Positions 39,835-47,965 of a stretch of 51,918 nt of DNA are shown here, piece by piece (within the stretch, counting starts at the first letter, position 1; each line of letters starts with the position of its first letter). Origin of the DNA: DSUN01 sp035527715 (GTDB lineage Bacteria > Planctomycetota > PUPC01 > DSUN01); NCBI GenBank assembly GCA_035527715.1, contig DATKZY010000133.1:1-51918 (forward strand), written 5' to 3'. The notes below the pieces were generated by a model. That model was not told where the DNA came from and did no database searches. It saw nothing but the letters and a program-made list of their open reading frames with translations. The translations under genes were made by a program, and so were the position numbers.

Positions 39835-40055
39835 CCCCACCGAGCTTGTCTCGGTGGGGCGAAGGATTGGCCACTACCCGTGGGCCACGCTTCCACCCCC
39901 CTCCCTCTCAGAGGGAGGGGGCAGGGGGAGGGTGTACCCCCCCATCGAAGCCCCACCCTCACCCCGCCCTCTCCCTGGAAGGGAGAGGGGGTGAGAGAGG
40001 GGGATGGGGGTGAGGGCACCCGCTCTAGTTGTCAATCCCTGGCTCCACCGACGCG
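39835..40055. repeat. cluster of four hairpins between DUF1080 and a DNA methyltransferase
   Basis: In the 293-base gap 39791-40083 there is no gene but four stems: CCCCACCGAG/CTCGGTGGGG (39835-39859), CCCCCTCCCTCT/AGAGGGAGGGGG (39897-39921), CCCTCTCCCT/AGGGAGAGGG (39967-39989) and CCACCGAC/GTCGGTGG (40035-40055). The first and last share the CCACCGA core. The middle two belong to a C/G-rich repeat seen in many bacterial genomes. Confidence 0.75.
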
Positions 40056-40083
40056 AGGTCGGTGGGGGCCGGAACACATTGCT

Positions 40084-41397
40084 TCACGCGGGCTCGAACC
40101 AGAAGATGCTCTCGAAGTAGGTCGCCGTGTCCCGCTCCGTGCGCATGGGCACGGGGCGGTGAAAGGTGTCCACGAGCCGCAGCCCGGCCATTTCGCCGAT
40201 GGCGGGGTAGAGGCCGTGGCGGTCGTTGGCCACGACGAAGAGCTTCGCCGTGGGCTTGAGCCACGGCCGCAGGTGGCGGAAGACCGCCGCAATGTCGGCC
40301 TGGTAGGCCCGCTGGGCCTTCTTGCCCTTGCCCAGCGACATCGGGCCGATCTCGCTCTCGTCCCGCCGCGCCAGCTCGGGGAACAACTCGTAAGCATACC
40401 GGTGCTGCTCGTGGTAGTCAATCATCCCCACGTAGGGCGGCGAGGTGAACACGCCGTCGAGCCGCACGCCGTCGGGCAGCCGCGTCGTGCGCGCGTCGCC
40501 CTCGACGACCGTGGCGGTGGCACAGGCTTCCAGCCCGTGGGTGCGGAGGCGGTCGAACTCCTCGATGCGGTTCACCGTGTCGCGCGAGTAGCGGCGGAAG
40601 AACTTCAGGCCATCGCTGATCGGCTCGCACATCCTGCGGTGCTTCACGCAGTAGTATTGTTCCCCCGGCCTCAGCGGCTTCTTGGGCCTCGCCAGATCGT
40701 AGTGCGGGATGAGGCGGCACGATCGCGCCGTGCGGCTGAGGACCACCTTCAGGAGGTCCTGGTTGCGGTACTCGGGGATGATGCTGCGGTAGAACAGGAT
40801 CTGCTGGAGGGCCTGCGGGGCGATCCAGGCGTTCAGGTAGGGGCTGTCGGCCGTGAAGGCGCCGGGCCTCGGGAAGAGGGGCAGAAGCCCCCCGCCCTTG
40901 CCCTGGCGGGTGAACTCCTCGATGCGGCGGAAGGCGTCGCGCACCTCGCGGCGCAGCAGGGCGAGGTCGTGGCGGCGGGTCTTGGCCTGGATGATGAGGC
41001 AGTTGAAGGGCGACAGCTCGATGCCCAGGGCGTGCATGCCCAGGGCGTTGGCCTCGACCAGCGTCGTGCCCGAGCCCGCGAACGGGTCGAGAATCGTGTC
41101 GCCGGCCGCGAAGAAGCGGCGCAGAAACAGCTCGACCAGTTGCGGGATGAACTTGCCAAGGTAGGGGTGGAGGCGGTGGACGTGTTTCGTGCGCTGCCAC
41201 TCGGGGAACTCGATGAGCGACAGGTCGCAGCCGAAGGTCTCGATGTTCTTCCGCACGTCCACGTTGTCGGCGAGGGCGGCGTCCTTGAGGAAGATGCGGC
41301 GGCGCTGCTCGCCGGTGAGGCCCGTCTGCGAGGGGGCGGGGGCCTCGAGCTGCGAGAAGGGCGTGGGCAGTTCCTTGGCGCGGGAGTGTTCGGGCAC
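40084..41397 (-). CDS. solitary DNA methyltransferase (N4/N6 class, motif I before motif IV)
   Basis: A 437-residue DNA methylase. The SAM-binding motif DPFAGSGTT (104-112) precedes the catalytic TSPPY (318-322), opposite in order to the restriction-modification enzyme at 19.4 kb. HPYLGKFIPQLVE upstream of motif I and the closing YFESIFWFEPA are typical of this 'DNA methylase' family. The 200-residue segment between the motifs is probably the target-recognition region and contains YYCVKHRRMC, a possible metal site. I chose GTG 41397 because GGAGG stands nine bases before it. No nuclease lies beside it, so it is either a solitary regulator or a lost restriction system. A palindrome covers the transcription start and ribosome binding site. 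Confidence 0.85.
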   Translation of the reverse strand: MPEHSRAKELPTPFSQLEAPAPSQTGLTGEQRRRIFLKDAALADNVDVRKNIETFGCDLSLIEFPEWQRTKHVHRLHPYLGKFIPQLVELFLRRFFAAGDTILDPFAGSGTTLVEANALGMHALGIELSPFNCLIIQAKTRRHDLALLRREVRDAFRRIEEFTRQGKGGGLLPLFPRPGAFTADSPYLNAWIAPQALQQILFYRSIIPEYRNQDLLKVVLSRTARSCRLIPHYDLARPKKPLRPGEQYYCVKHRRMCEPISDGLKFFRRYSRDTVNRIEEFDRLRTHGLEACATATVVEGDARTTRLPDGVRLDGVFTSPPYVGMIDYHEQHRYAYELFPELARRDESEIGPMSLGKGKKAQRAYQADIAAVFRHLRPWLKPTAKLFVVANDRHGLYPAIGEMAGLRLVDTFHRPVPMRTERDTATYFESIFWFEPA

Positions 41398-41405
41398 GGC
41401 ACGCT

Positions 41406-41441
41406 GCCTCCGGCCGCGGGGCACTGCCGCGGGCCGGAGGC
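41406..41441 (-). promoter_or_regulatory. palindrome over the transcription start and Shine-Dalgarno of the solitary methyltransferase
   Basis: GCCTCCGGCC (41406-41415) and GGCCGGAGGC (41432-41441) are perfect complements 16 bases apart. On the minus strand the second arm contains the GGAGG ribosome binding site of the gene, and the first lies at the expected transcription start. It could be an operator, perhaps for the methylase itself, or a translational hairpin. Confidence 0.5.
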
Positions 41442-41442
41442 G

Positions 41443-41471
41443 ATTATAGCGGACCGGGGCCACCCGTTCAA
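41443..41471 (-). promoter_or_regulatory. sigma70-like promoter of the solitary methyltransferase
   Basis: Minus strand TTGAAC (41471-41466), 17-bp spacer, perfect TATAAT (41448-41443), about 45 bases before the GTG start. Confidence 0.65.
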
Positions 41472-41567
41472 CGCCCCCTGCGCCGGCGGCCAACGCTTCT
41501 GCCGCCCCCTGCGGGGGCTGGGCCTTGTCCCCGCCCGAACCCACGGCTTACGCCGTGGGCTACCGCC

Positions 41568-41694
41568 TGCCGCCCGCCGTCGGCGGGCTACGGAGTCCGA
41601 GATGTGGGCCGCGCGGGTCGGGGGCCGACGTTGCCGCCCGCCGTCGGCGGGCTACGGAGTCCGAGATGCGGACCGCGCGGGTCGGGGGCCGACG
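41568..41694. repeat. tandem duplication of a 63-bp unit
   Basis: Copies at 41568-41630 and 41632-41694 differ at two positions (GATGTGGGCC versus GATGCGGACC). Each contains the palindrome GCCCGCCGTCGGCGGGC. A hairpin CCCACGGC/GCCGTGGG (41540-41559) stands just before them. The whole interval 41398-42418 carries no recognisable gene. Confidence 0.85.
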
Positions 41695-42162
41695 GGCGAA
41701 TTTGGCCCAGGACGCGACTTTGGCCGGGAAGGAGGGAGGCGAAGGGGGCTCCGCAAGTGATGCACAGGGCTACACTTGTGGATGCATGGCACCGGCTTCC
41801 GGGGGCCATAGGTCTCCCAGGTCGCGCAGGGCCGAGAAGTCGCACCCCAGGCCCCTCTACGTGCGTTTTTCCTGGAGCCGCAAACTGCTGGCAGCGAAGC
41901 GGTTACGTCTGCAAGGGCGCCCGATGGGCTTGTGAATGTCTTCACGAGCCCGCCCCCATAGGGGCCGCCGCGCCCTCCTCACTACCGCTGCACGGAGAGA
42001 GGCGCGTAGTCGTGAGGCGGGATTTCCTCGAGCTTCGTCCCGCAGGGACGCCCGGCTAAGTCCTGACGTGCCTTCGGTACGAAGGCCGCAGAGCGTGGTT
42101 CTGGTGCTCGACTCATTCGACTGAAGCGATCACGCGGAGCGGCCCACCCAGGCGCCCCGCAC

Positions 42163-42335
42163 TAGGCGCTCACCCCCTATGGCGCACACGTGAGCGCCTA
42201 GCGCAACAGGCTGGCTGTGGTGGACTCCTCGTGAGCTGTAACCTTCTATGCAGTGGGCGCTTACGGCTGTCATGGCACTTGTTCCGCCGCCCCGCACTAG
42301 GCGCTCACCCCCTGTGGCGCACAGGTGAGCGCCTA
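42163..42335. repeat. two copies of a hairpin element (TAGGCGCTCAC ... GTGAGCGCCTA)
   Basis: Perfect 11-bp stems at 42163-42173/42190-42200 and 42298-42308/42325-42335, each with a 16-base loop; flanking CGCCCCGCAC is shared, so the repeat unit is about 47 bp and the copies are 135 bp apart. Third-copy remains may exist between them (GTGGGCGCTTAC near 42253). They lie in the gene-free interval before the secreted esterase's 3' end. Confidence 0.8.
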
Positions 42336-42418
42336 ATGGGCGAGACGCGTGTCGAACGCCGCGCGGATGATCGCTTGGGCCGGATGGGCCTTGTACCCTC
42401 TCCCCTGTGGGGCAGCAC

Positions 42419-43393
42419 TCAATGCCCCGCCTTGTCCGCCTGCGCAGCGTGGCCACCGAGAACCTTGTCCACAAAACCATACGCCACGGCGCCGTGCCAC
42501 TCGTGTCCGGCAGACCAGATGTCTTGTATAGTTGACTCCTCGGCGCCCCATACCTTGTAGCCGGCGCGGACGCGGGCGAAGCCCTCGCGGGTGTAGCGGA
42601 TGGGGAAGCAGTTGTCTTTCTCCGCGCTCTCGAAGAGCAGTGGCCTCGGGGCGATGAGGAGGTGCACCTCGCACACGTCCATCAGCTCGACGAAGCCGGG
42701 CAGGCACCAGCAGGGGCAGTTGTGGACCGAGAAGACGCCCTCGGTGGTGCACATCCAGCCGCTGACGACGGCGACGCGGAGCCGCTCGTCGCACGCGGCG
42801 ATCCACATCGTCCACTCGCCGCCCATCGAGAGGCCGGCCACGCCGATCCGCTTCGGGTCCACCTCGGGCCGCGCGGCCAGGATGTCCACGCACCGCATCA
42901 GGTCCCACAGCGCCATCGCGGCGTACTTGTGGTGGCCGAACGAGGGGGCGACGACCACGTAGCCGCCGCGTGCGAAGCGGTCGGCCATGGCGTGGTACAG
43001 GCTCTTCGGGTCGAAGAGGGGCTCCGCGGCTCCGCTGTGGCCGTGAAGACAGAGCACCGCGGGGAAGGGGCCTTTGCCCTTGGGCACGCACAGGCGCACG
43101 GGGTAGCGCTTGCCTGGCTTGCCGTTGCCCTGGAAAGAGCCGGTGAAGAGCGTGTAGTCGCCCTTGTCCTCGGGCTTGCCGAGCTGGAGGTCAATCGGCG
43201 CGTCCTGGGCCGAGACGCGCGGCGCCTGCTTCTCGACCAGCTCGAGGAGCCGCGCCCGCGCCTGCTTCTGCCACTCGACGGCCTCCTCCTTCGACTTCGC
43301 GGTGAAGGGCATCTCGAACTTCGCGGGCACCTGCCCCGCTTCGGCCAGCGCGACAAGCCCCACCACAATGGCTCCGACAAACAGGTTGCTCAT
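42419..43393 (-). CDS. secreted alpha/beta hydrolase (acetyl xylan esterase/dienelactone hydrolase-like)
   Basis: A 324-residue exported esterase. A signal peptide (LFVGAIVVGLVALAEA) is followed by a helical segment and an alpha/beta-hydrolase core: LCLHGHSGAA (oxyanion region), VAGLSMGGEWTMW with nucleophile Ser in G-L-S-M-G-G, and SAGHEWHG near the end with the catalytic His. HLLIAPRPLLFESAEKDNCFP is the usual strand before the acid residue (Asp). It probably deacetylates polysaccharide, which fits the secreted glycosidase and ThuA protein nearby. The ATG at 43393 lies just inside a short-period repeat whose CAGAG units supply the only purine-rich sequence for ribosome binding. Confidence 0.8.
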   Translation of the reverse strand: MSNLFVGAIVVGLVALAEAGQVPAKFEMPFTAKSKEEAVEWQKQARARLLELVEKQAPRVSAQDAPIDLQLGKPEDKGDYTLFTGSFQGNGKPGKRYPVRLCVPKGKGPFPAVLCLHGHSGAAEPLFDPKSLYHAMADRFARGGYVVVAPSFGHHKYAAMALWDLMRCVDILAARPEVDPKRIGVAGLSMGGEWTMWIAACDERLRVAVVSGWMCTTEGVFSVHNCPCWCLPGFVELMDVCEVHLLIAPRPLLFESAEKDNCFPIRYTREGFARVRAGYKVWGAEESTIQDIWSAGHEWHGAVAYGFVDKVLGGHAAQADKAGH

Positions 43394-43401
43394 TTCTTGT
43401 T

Positions 43402-43425
43402 CTCTGTGTCCTCTGTGTCTCTGTG
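43402..43425. repeat. short-period half array (CTCTGTG)
   Basis: CTCTGTG at 43402, 43411 and 43419 (steps of 9 and 8), ending GTGG. It fills the 33-base gap between the esterase and ThuA genes and matches in step pattern the array at 6606. Confidence 0.75.
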
Positions 43426-43426
43426 G

Positions 43427-44059
43427 CTAGCCCTCTGGCCTCGCGGCGGCCCAGAGGGTGCCGCGGGTGAGGAGGGTGCGGAAGTTGGCGTCGCGGCAGC
43501 TCTCGGCGTTGTGGCCCAGTGCGATGTAGGCGATTCGGCCCTTGCCGTGCGACTTGGTCCAGACGACGGGCACCGTTGCGCCCTTCCAGAGGGCCGTGGC
43601 CAGGACCTTGTTCCGCGGGTCGTAGCCCGTGATGTACTGCTCGTCGGTGACGAAGAACTCCTCGATGTCCTTCGTGATGGGATGGGTGGGGTCCGCCACG
43701 CTCACCTGGTACTGGCGGTAGCGGGGGTGGGTGACGAAGTAGCCGCCGACGAAGTAGCGGTAGGCCGAGCACTCGCGGAAGGAGTCGGCGGCGGAGTGGA
43801 CGCCGACGTAGCCCTTGCCGCCCTCGACGAATTTCAGGAGCCCCTGGAGCTGTGCGTCGGTGATCGAGCCGACGGTGTGGTAGAACACGATGACCTCGAA
43901 GGGGTCGAGGTTGGGCGCGACCAGGCAGTCGAGGTCGTTGTTCACGCGGGTGATGTCGAACTGGGCGGCGGCCTCGAGGGCCTCGTGAATCGCGTCGCCG
44001 CAGCCCTTCCAGTCGTGAATCTCGCCGCCCGAGTACACCAGGGTCTTGATCTTCGACAA
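43427..44059 (-). CDS. ThuA-domain protein (trehalose-utilisation type)
   Basis: A 210-residue single-domain protein with a class I glutamine-amidotransferase-like fold: TLVYSGGEIHDWKGCGDAIHEAL, VIVFYHTVGSITDAQLQGLL, GKGYVGVHSAADSF (the conserved G-G-K-G-x-x-G-x-H-x-A), and the closing GKGRIAYIALGHNAESCRDANFR. ThuA proteins are linked to trehalose or 3-keto-sugar metabolism and are found with DUF1080 and Gfo/Idh genes in planctomycetes, as here. I place the start at TTG 44059 because AAAGGAAAG lies just upstream; the open frame beyond crosses the promoter. No signal peptide is evident from this start. Confidence 0.8.
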   Translation of the reverse strand: MSKIKTLVYSGGEIHDWKGCGDAIHEALEAAAQFDITRVNNDLDCLVAPNLDPFEVIVFYHTVGSITDAQLQGLLKFVEGGKGYVGVHSAADSFRECSAYRYFVGGYFVTHPRYRQYQVSVADPTHPITKDIEEFFVTDEQYITGYDPRNKVLATALWKGATVPVVWTKSHGKGRIAYIALGHNAESCRDANFRTLLTRGTLWAAARPEG

Positions 44060-44123
44060 TTGGCTTTCCTTTCCCGAAAGGCCGAGTCTTCGCCTCCCGC
44101 CTCCGACGCCACAGCCATCCCTA

Positions 44124-44152
44124 TGCATAGCATGGCGGCGGCGAGCCGTCAA
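44124..44152 (-). promoter_or_regulatory. sigma70-like promoter of the ThuA-esterase unit
   Basis: Minus strand TTGACG (44152-44147), 17-bp spacer, TATGCA (44129-44124), about 60 bases before the TTG start. It lies just past the stop of the VWA gene upstream. Confidence 0.65.
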
Positions 44153-44177
44153 GCGCGTGCGGGGTCGAGAGCAGGGC

Positions 44178-47100
44178 TCAGGCGAGTCGGGCACGCTTGC
44201 GGAGGAACCACTCGGTGCCGCCGAGCGCGACGATGAGGACGAGGAGGGGCCAGGAGTTCCAGAGGGACCACTGGCGGCGGTCGGGCAGCACGAGCGTGGG
44301 CGAGCCGAGGGCGGCGAGGGCCTCGGCGGCGTGGGCGGGGTCGGCGACCTGGCCGTTGGTGAGGGTGGCGATGCGCTCGAGGAGGCCGCGGTTGGCGGCC
44401 AGCTCGACCTGTTCCTGGGGCACGGCGGGCTCGACGAAGAATTCGGTGGCCACCTTGTCGGCGCCTTCGGAGGCGAGGATGCTCTTGGCCGCGGGGGCCT
44501 CGAGCTCGACGCGATAGGTGCCGCCGTCGAGCTTGCCCAGGTCGGCGCTGTAGAGGCCGAGGGAGTTCTTCACGTAGTCCATCTTGCGGCGCAGGACCGG
44601 CTTGTCGGCGAGGTAGACGACGGCAGCCACGTCGTCGCTCTCGACGGGCGTGAAGTCGGCCTGGGTGATCTTGGCTCGGACCCGGACCGATTGGTCGGGC
44701 GAGTAGCGGGGGCGGTCGGTGCCGAGCTTGACGAGATTCGTCCCCGCGGGCAGCTTCTCGGCGGTGGCCCAGCGGAGCACTTGTCCCCAGAAGCGGTGGT
44801 GATGGGTGTCGCCGACGCGGTAGCGGAGGCGCCAAGTGTGGTCGGTGGCGACGAAGAGCACGCGGCCCAGGGCGGCGTTGTGGGTGACGAGGAGGGCGTG
44901 CTCGCGGATGTACTGCTGGCGCTGGCGGATCACCTCGTCGGAGGGGCCCTTGGCCGGCGCGACCGAGGGCGGCTGTGCCACAGGCTCGAACTTCATGTAG
45001 TCGGGGGCCTGGGGCGGGAGGGCGTAGGCGAGGATGAGGGCGGTCTCCTTGGTGGTGGTGATGGGGTGGCGCCAGTGGAGGTCGGGCAGGGAGGCCCAGG
45101 TTTCGAGGTTCTCGGCCGGCTCGACCTTGAGGCGGGTGATCACGTGCTGGCGGCCCTCGGGGGTGAGCTCGATGTGGAAGCGCTCGTCGGGCGAGGCCAC
45201 GTAGTCGTCGGGCGTCTCCGCCGCCTGGAACGCGACGGGCAAGAGGTCGGCGAGCGGGGCGTTGGCGTAGGCGTGGGGCATGAAGCGGGGGCCGGCGATG
45301 ACGATGAGGACGCCGGCGCGGTCCTCGACGAATTTCCTGAGGATCTTCTGCTCGGGCTCGCGGAGGATGTCGGGCTCGACGTCGCCGAGGACGATGACGT
45401 CGAATTTCATCCACTCGGCCTCGTTCTCGGGGAGGGCGGTGGCCTCGGGCTCGTCCTTGGGCCGTGCGGCGGAGGCGTGGACTCTGCGGCGCGGGGGCTG
45501 GCCGGGGATCTCGTCGGGGTGGAGGACGACGTATTGGAGCTTGACCGTGCGGTCGCGGGAGGCGAAGAGGTTCTTGAGGTAGCGGAACTCCCAGCGGGGG
45601 CGGCCCTCGATGACGAGGAGTCGGGTCTGATCGTCGGTGACGCTGACGGAGAGGGGGCGCTCGTTGTTGGAGGCGAGGACCTCGCCCTCGACGTCCTCGA
45701 CCCTCACGCGGTAGGCGTGGAGGCCGGCCTCCTTCGGCTCGTCGGCGAGCTGGATGCGGGTGCGGAGCTTGTGGGTCTCGACCCGCACCTCCTCGGAGTC
45801 CACGGGCGTGTCGCGGTCGTAGAGGGTGACGCGGACCGTCTTGCCCGCGAGGCCGTCGAGCTTGAGGTCGGCGTTGAGGTAGAGCTTGTCCTTGGTGTAG
45901 ACGGTCTCGGGGGCCTCGAGGCCGACGACAGCCGCGTCGATGGTCGGCTTGGCGCCGCCGCCGAAGACGATGGAGCAGATGGGCACCTGGCGGAGGCCGA
46001 TGCTGCGGGCGAGCGGCTCGACGCCGGTGGCGGCGTTGTGCTGGCCGTCGGTGAGCAGCAGGATGCCGGCCAGGCGGTCGGTGGGCACCTCGGTCATCAC
46101 CTTCTCGAGGGCCGCGGCGATGTCGGTCTTCTGCTGCTCCGCCGGCAGGTCAGCAGCACTCCCGTTCGTCCTCGGCGTCGAGCCCTTCTTGTCCTTGTCG
46201 GGCGGGGCCGTGACAGGTCGTGGAGCTGTCCCGGGGAGCCCCTCGGCGAGGTTGATCTCGGTGGGCTGTGTGGCGAAGGTGTAGAGCTTGACGCCGTAGT
46301 CGGCGGCCAGGTCGCCCAGGAGGCCGCGGCGGGAGGCGCCCGGTCCCGGCTCGCTGGCGGCGCGGTGGAGCAGGTCCTGCGCGAGGGCGAAGCGCTCCTT
46401 GAGGGCCACGGCGTCCATCTTCGCCCGTTCCTCGGGCGAGCGCGAGGCGTAGAGGGCCTCGTCGAGGGCGTCGCCGAGGCCGGCGGCCCGCGGCTCGAGA
46501 CTCGTCAGCGCCTCCGCGGCGCGGCGCAGGATGTCGATCACCGGCTCGGGGTCGCGGGCGACCATCGGCAGCCGGCTCGTGGCGAGCATCTCCTGGGCCT
46601 GGACGATGCGGTCGTGGACCTCGCTGGTCAACTGGTCGCGGAGCTGGGAGATGGCGGCAACGGTGCGGGCGTCGAGCGGGAGCTTTCCCCGGAGCGGCTC
46701 GGCGGCGAGCTTGAGCTGCTCGCCGATGGCGCGGCGCAGGGCGTCGAGGGCCTCGGCCGTGGCCCTGCGGCGGCCCTCGAGCAGGCGTTGCCGGGCTTCG
46801 GGCTTCGCCTCGCGGAGCGACGCCAGCCAATCCACCTGCGCGCCGAGCTGCTCGCGGCTCTCGCGGAGCCGGCGGACCATGCCCTCGGTGCGCCAGGGCC
46901 GGGCGGGCGCCTGGGGCGAGAGGACCTCGGCAAGGCGGACCTTTTCGGCGGGCGTCATCTGCGTGTCGGGCACGTGCATCGAGGCCGAGTCGTCCACCAG
47001 CACGGCCACGAAGCGCTGAAGCGTCTTGCTGAGGTCAATCGAGCGCACGGGCTGGGCGAGCATGACCACGACGAGGAGCGCCATGGCCACGCGGAGTGCG

Positions 47101-47444
47101 GCGAGTGCGAGGCCCGTGCGGCGCGGCACGATCCGCCGCTCGAGCGCGTAGAGCAGCAGCACGGCCTCGACGACCACGGAGCCGGCCAGCGCGATGGGCC
47201 AGATCCACCAGTTCGTTGCCAGCACCACCACCCGCTGCATCAGGTCGAACGCCGTGAGGAGCGCCAGGAAGCCGATGGGTGGCCCCGCCGCCAGGAACAG
47301 CCCCTTGCGCCACCGCGACGCGGCCCGCCGCCGCAGCGCATGCACCCCCACCCACGCCGCGACCAGCGCGATCGCCAGTAGCAGCGCCGGCGCCGCCGCC
47401 AGGCGCAAGGGCAGGATCGCGTGTTGGCCGGCTGCTGGCGTCAC
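44178..47444 (-). CDS. membrane VWA-domain protein (BatA-like, GATase-like C-terminal part)
   Basis: About 1,088 residues. Three or four N-terminal hydrophobic segments (LAAAPALLLAIALVAAWVGVHA, IGFLALLTAFDLM, PIALAGSVVVEAVLLLYAL, AMALLVVVMLA) precede a VWA-type domain with MIDAS DDSASM, then a helical insert with many Glu/Arg, a beta-rich part (CARDB-like: VRVTLYDRDTPVDSEEVRVE), a glutamine-amidotransferase-like segment (FDVIVLGDVEPD, then AGVLIVIAGPRF) and a last TM helix (WPLLVLIVALGGTEWFL). Such proteins follow MoxR and DUF58 genes and probably act with that chaperone at the envelope. The start is unclear: GTG 47444 has no good ribosome binding site, and the frame runs on to 47531 into a repeat. 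The GxxExxY cassette seems to have removed the original 5' end. Confidence 0.75.
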   Translation of the reverse strand: MTPAAGQHAILPLRLAAAPALLLAIALVAAWVGVHALRRRAASRWRKGLFLAAGPPIGFLALLTAFDLMQRVVVLATNWWIWPIALAGSVVVEAVLLLYALERRIVPRRTGLALAALRVAMALLVVVMLAQPVRSIDLSKTLQRFVAVLVDDSASMHVPDTQMTPAEKVRLAEVLSPQAPARPWRTEGMVRRLRESREQLGAQVDWLASLREAKPEARQRLLEGRRRATAEALDALRRAIGEQLKLAAEPLRGKLPLDARTVAAISQLRDQLTSEVHDRIVQAQEMLATSRLPMVARDPEPVIDILRRAAEALTSLEPRAAGLGDALDEALYASRSPEERAKMDAVALKERFALAQDLLHRAASEPGPGASRRGLLGDLAADYGVKLYTFATQPTEINLAEGLPGTAPRPVTAPPDKDKKGSTPRTNGSAADLPAEQQKTDIAAALEKVMTEVPTDRLAGILLLTDGQHNAATGVEPLARSIGLRQVPICSIVFGGGAKPTIDAAVVGLEAPETVYTKDKLYLNADLKLDGLAGKTVRVTLYDRDTPVDSEEVRVETHKLRTRIQLADEPKEAGLHAYRVRVEDVEGEVLASNNERPLSVSVTDDQTRLLVIEGRPRWEFRYLKNLFASRDRTVKLQYVVLHPDEIPGQPPRRRVHASAARPKDEPEATALPENEAEWMKFDVIVLGDVEPDILREPEQKILRKFVEDRAGVLIVIAGPRFMPHAYANAPLADLLPVAFQAAETPDDYVASPDERFHIELTPEGRQHVITRLKVEPAENLETWASLPDLHWRHPITTTKETALILAYALPPQAPDYMKFEPVAQPPSVAPAKGPSDEVIRQRQQYIREHALLVTHNAALGRVLFVATDHTWRLRYRVGDTHHHRFWGQVLRWATAEKLPAGTNLVKLGTDRPRYSPDQSVRVRAKITQADFTPVESDDVAAVVYLADKPVLRRKMDYVKNSLGLYSADLGKLDGGTYRVELEAPAAKSILASEGADKVATEFFVEPAVPQEQVELAANRGLLERIATLTNGQVADPAHAAEALAALGSPTLVLPDRRQWSLWNSWPLLVLIVALGGTEWFLRKRARLA

Positions 47445-47483
47445 AGCGCTCGCGCCCCCATCACACAGGAGAGCCAGGACCCA

Positions 47484-47949
47484 CCACGGATGGCACGGAT
47501 GGGCACGGATAATCGAGCCAAAGACAAGCAAGCCATCAGCGAACGATTCGTTTCCATTCGAGTTTCGCTCGCCTGAAGTTGAGGAGAATGGCTACCCGAA
47601 GTCCCGTGATGGCAAGGTAGCCGAGCATCTGGGCGATGTGGTCTCCGTTGAAACAAGCGACCACCTTGGTGTCCACGACGATCTTGTCCTCCACGATCAC
47701 ATCGGGGATCAGCCTGCCAATCAGGGTGCCCTTGTAGTGGACGGGGAACTGCTTCTGCTGGTCCACCGAATGGCCCTTTTCGCGAAGCTCCAGCACGAGG
47801 GCGTTCTCGTACAGCTTCTCATCCAGCCCCGGCTTCAGTTCATTGAGGACGGTCATGGCGGCGCCGATGATCGCCCCGCTCTCGTCCTCGTGGATCACTC
47901 TCTCTTCCATCGTCTTCTACCTATCCGTGCCCATCCGTGCCATCCGTGG
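47484..47949. mobile_element. 466-bp cassette with perfect 28-bp terminal inverted repeats carrying a GxxExxY gene
   Basis: The left end (47484-47511, containing CACGGATGGGCACGGAT) and the right end (47922-47949) are exact reverse complements, 28 of 28. Each consists of three ATCCGTG units stepped nine to ten bases. Between them is only the GxxExxY gene. No transposase is encoded and no target duplication is evident next to the ends. The cassette lies between two genes that would otherwise be adjacent members of a DUF58-BatA-VWA operon. Confidence 0.65.
47536..47910 (-). CDS. GxxExxY family protein (PD-(D/E)XK nuclease fold)
   Basis: A 124-residue protein of the GxxExxY family. The name-giving motif is at residues 28-34 (G-L-D-E-K-L-Y). 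The nuclease-fold core follows: LIPDVIVEDKIVVDTKVV, with Asp70 and Asp80-x-Lys82, the latter Asp where most relatives have Glu. HIAQMLGYLAITGLRVAILLNF completes the fold. These proteins are abundant in environmental bacteria, often in many copies per genome, and their function is unknown. The ATG is preceded by a weak AGG. Its placement between perfect inverted repeats suggests that it travels as a cassette; the nuclease-like fold could take part in that movement. Confidence 0.85.
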   Translation of the reverse strand: MEERVIHEDESGAIIGAAMTVLNELKPGLDEKLYENALVLELREKGHSVDQQKQFPVHYKGTLIGRLIPDVIVEDKIVVDTKVVACFNGDHIAQMLGYLAITGLRVAILLNFRRAKLEWKRIVR

Positions 47950-47965
47950 TTGCCCTATTCTGGCT

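Noticed and set aside
40084..41397. The solitary methyltransferase as half of a restriction-modification pair
   Set aside because: No nuclease-like gene lies within 2 kb on either side; the neighbours are a DUF1080 protein and a repeat region followed by an esterase.
42163..42335. The 47-bp hairpin elements as integron attC sites
   Set aside because: The ends do not show the RYYYAAC and GTTRRRY core sites, there are no cassette genes between copies and no integrase is seen.
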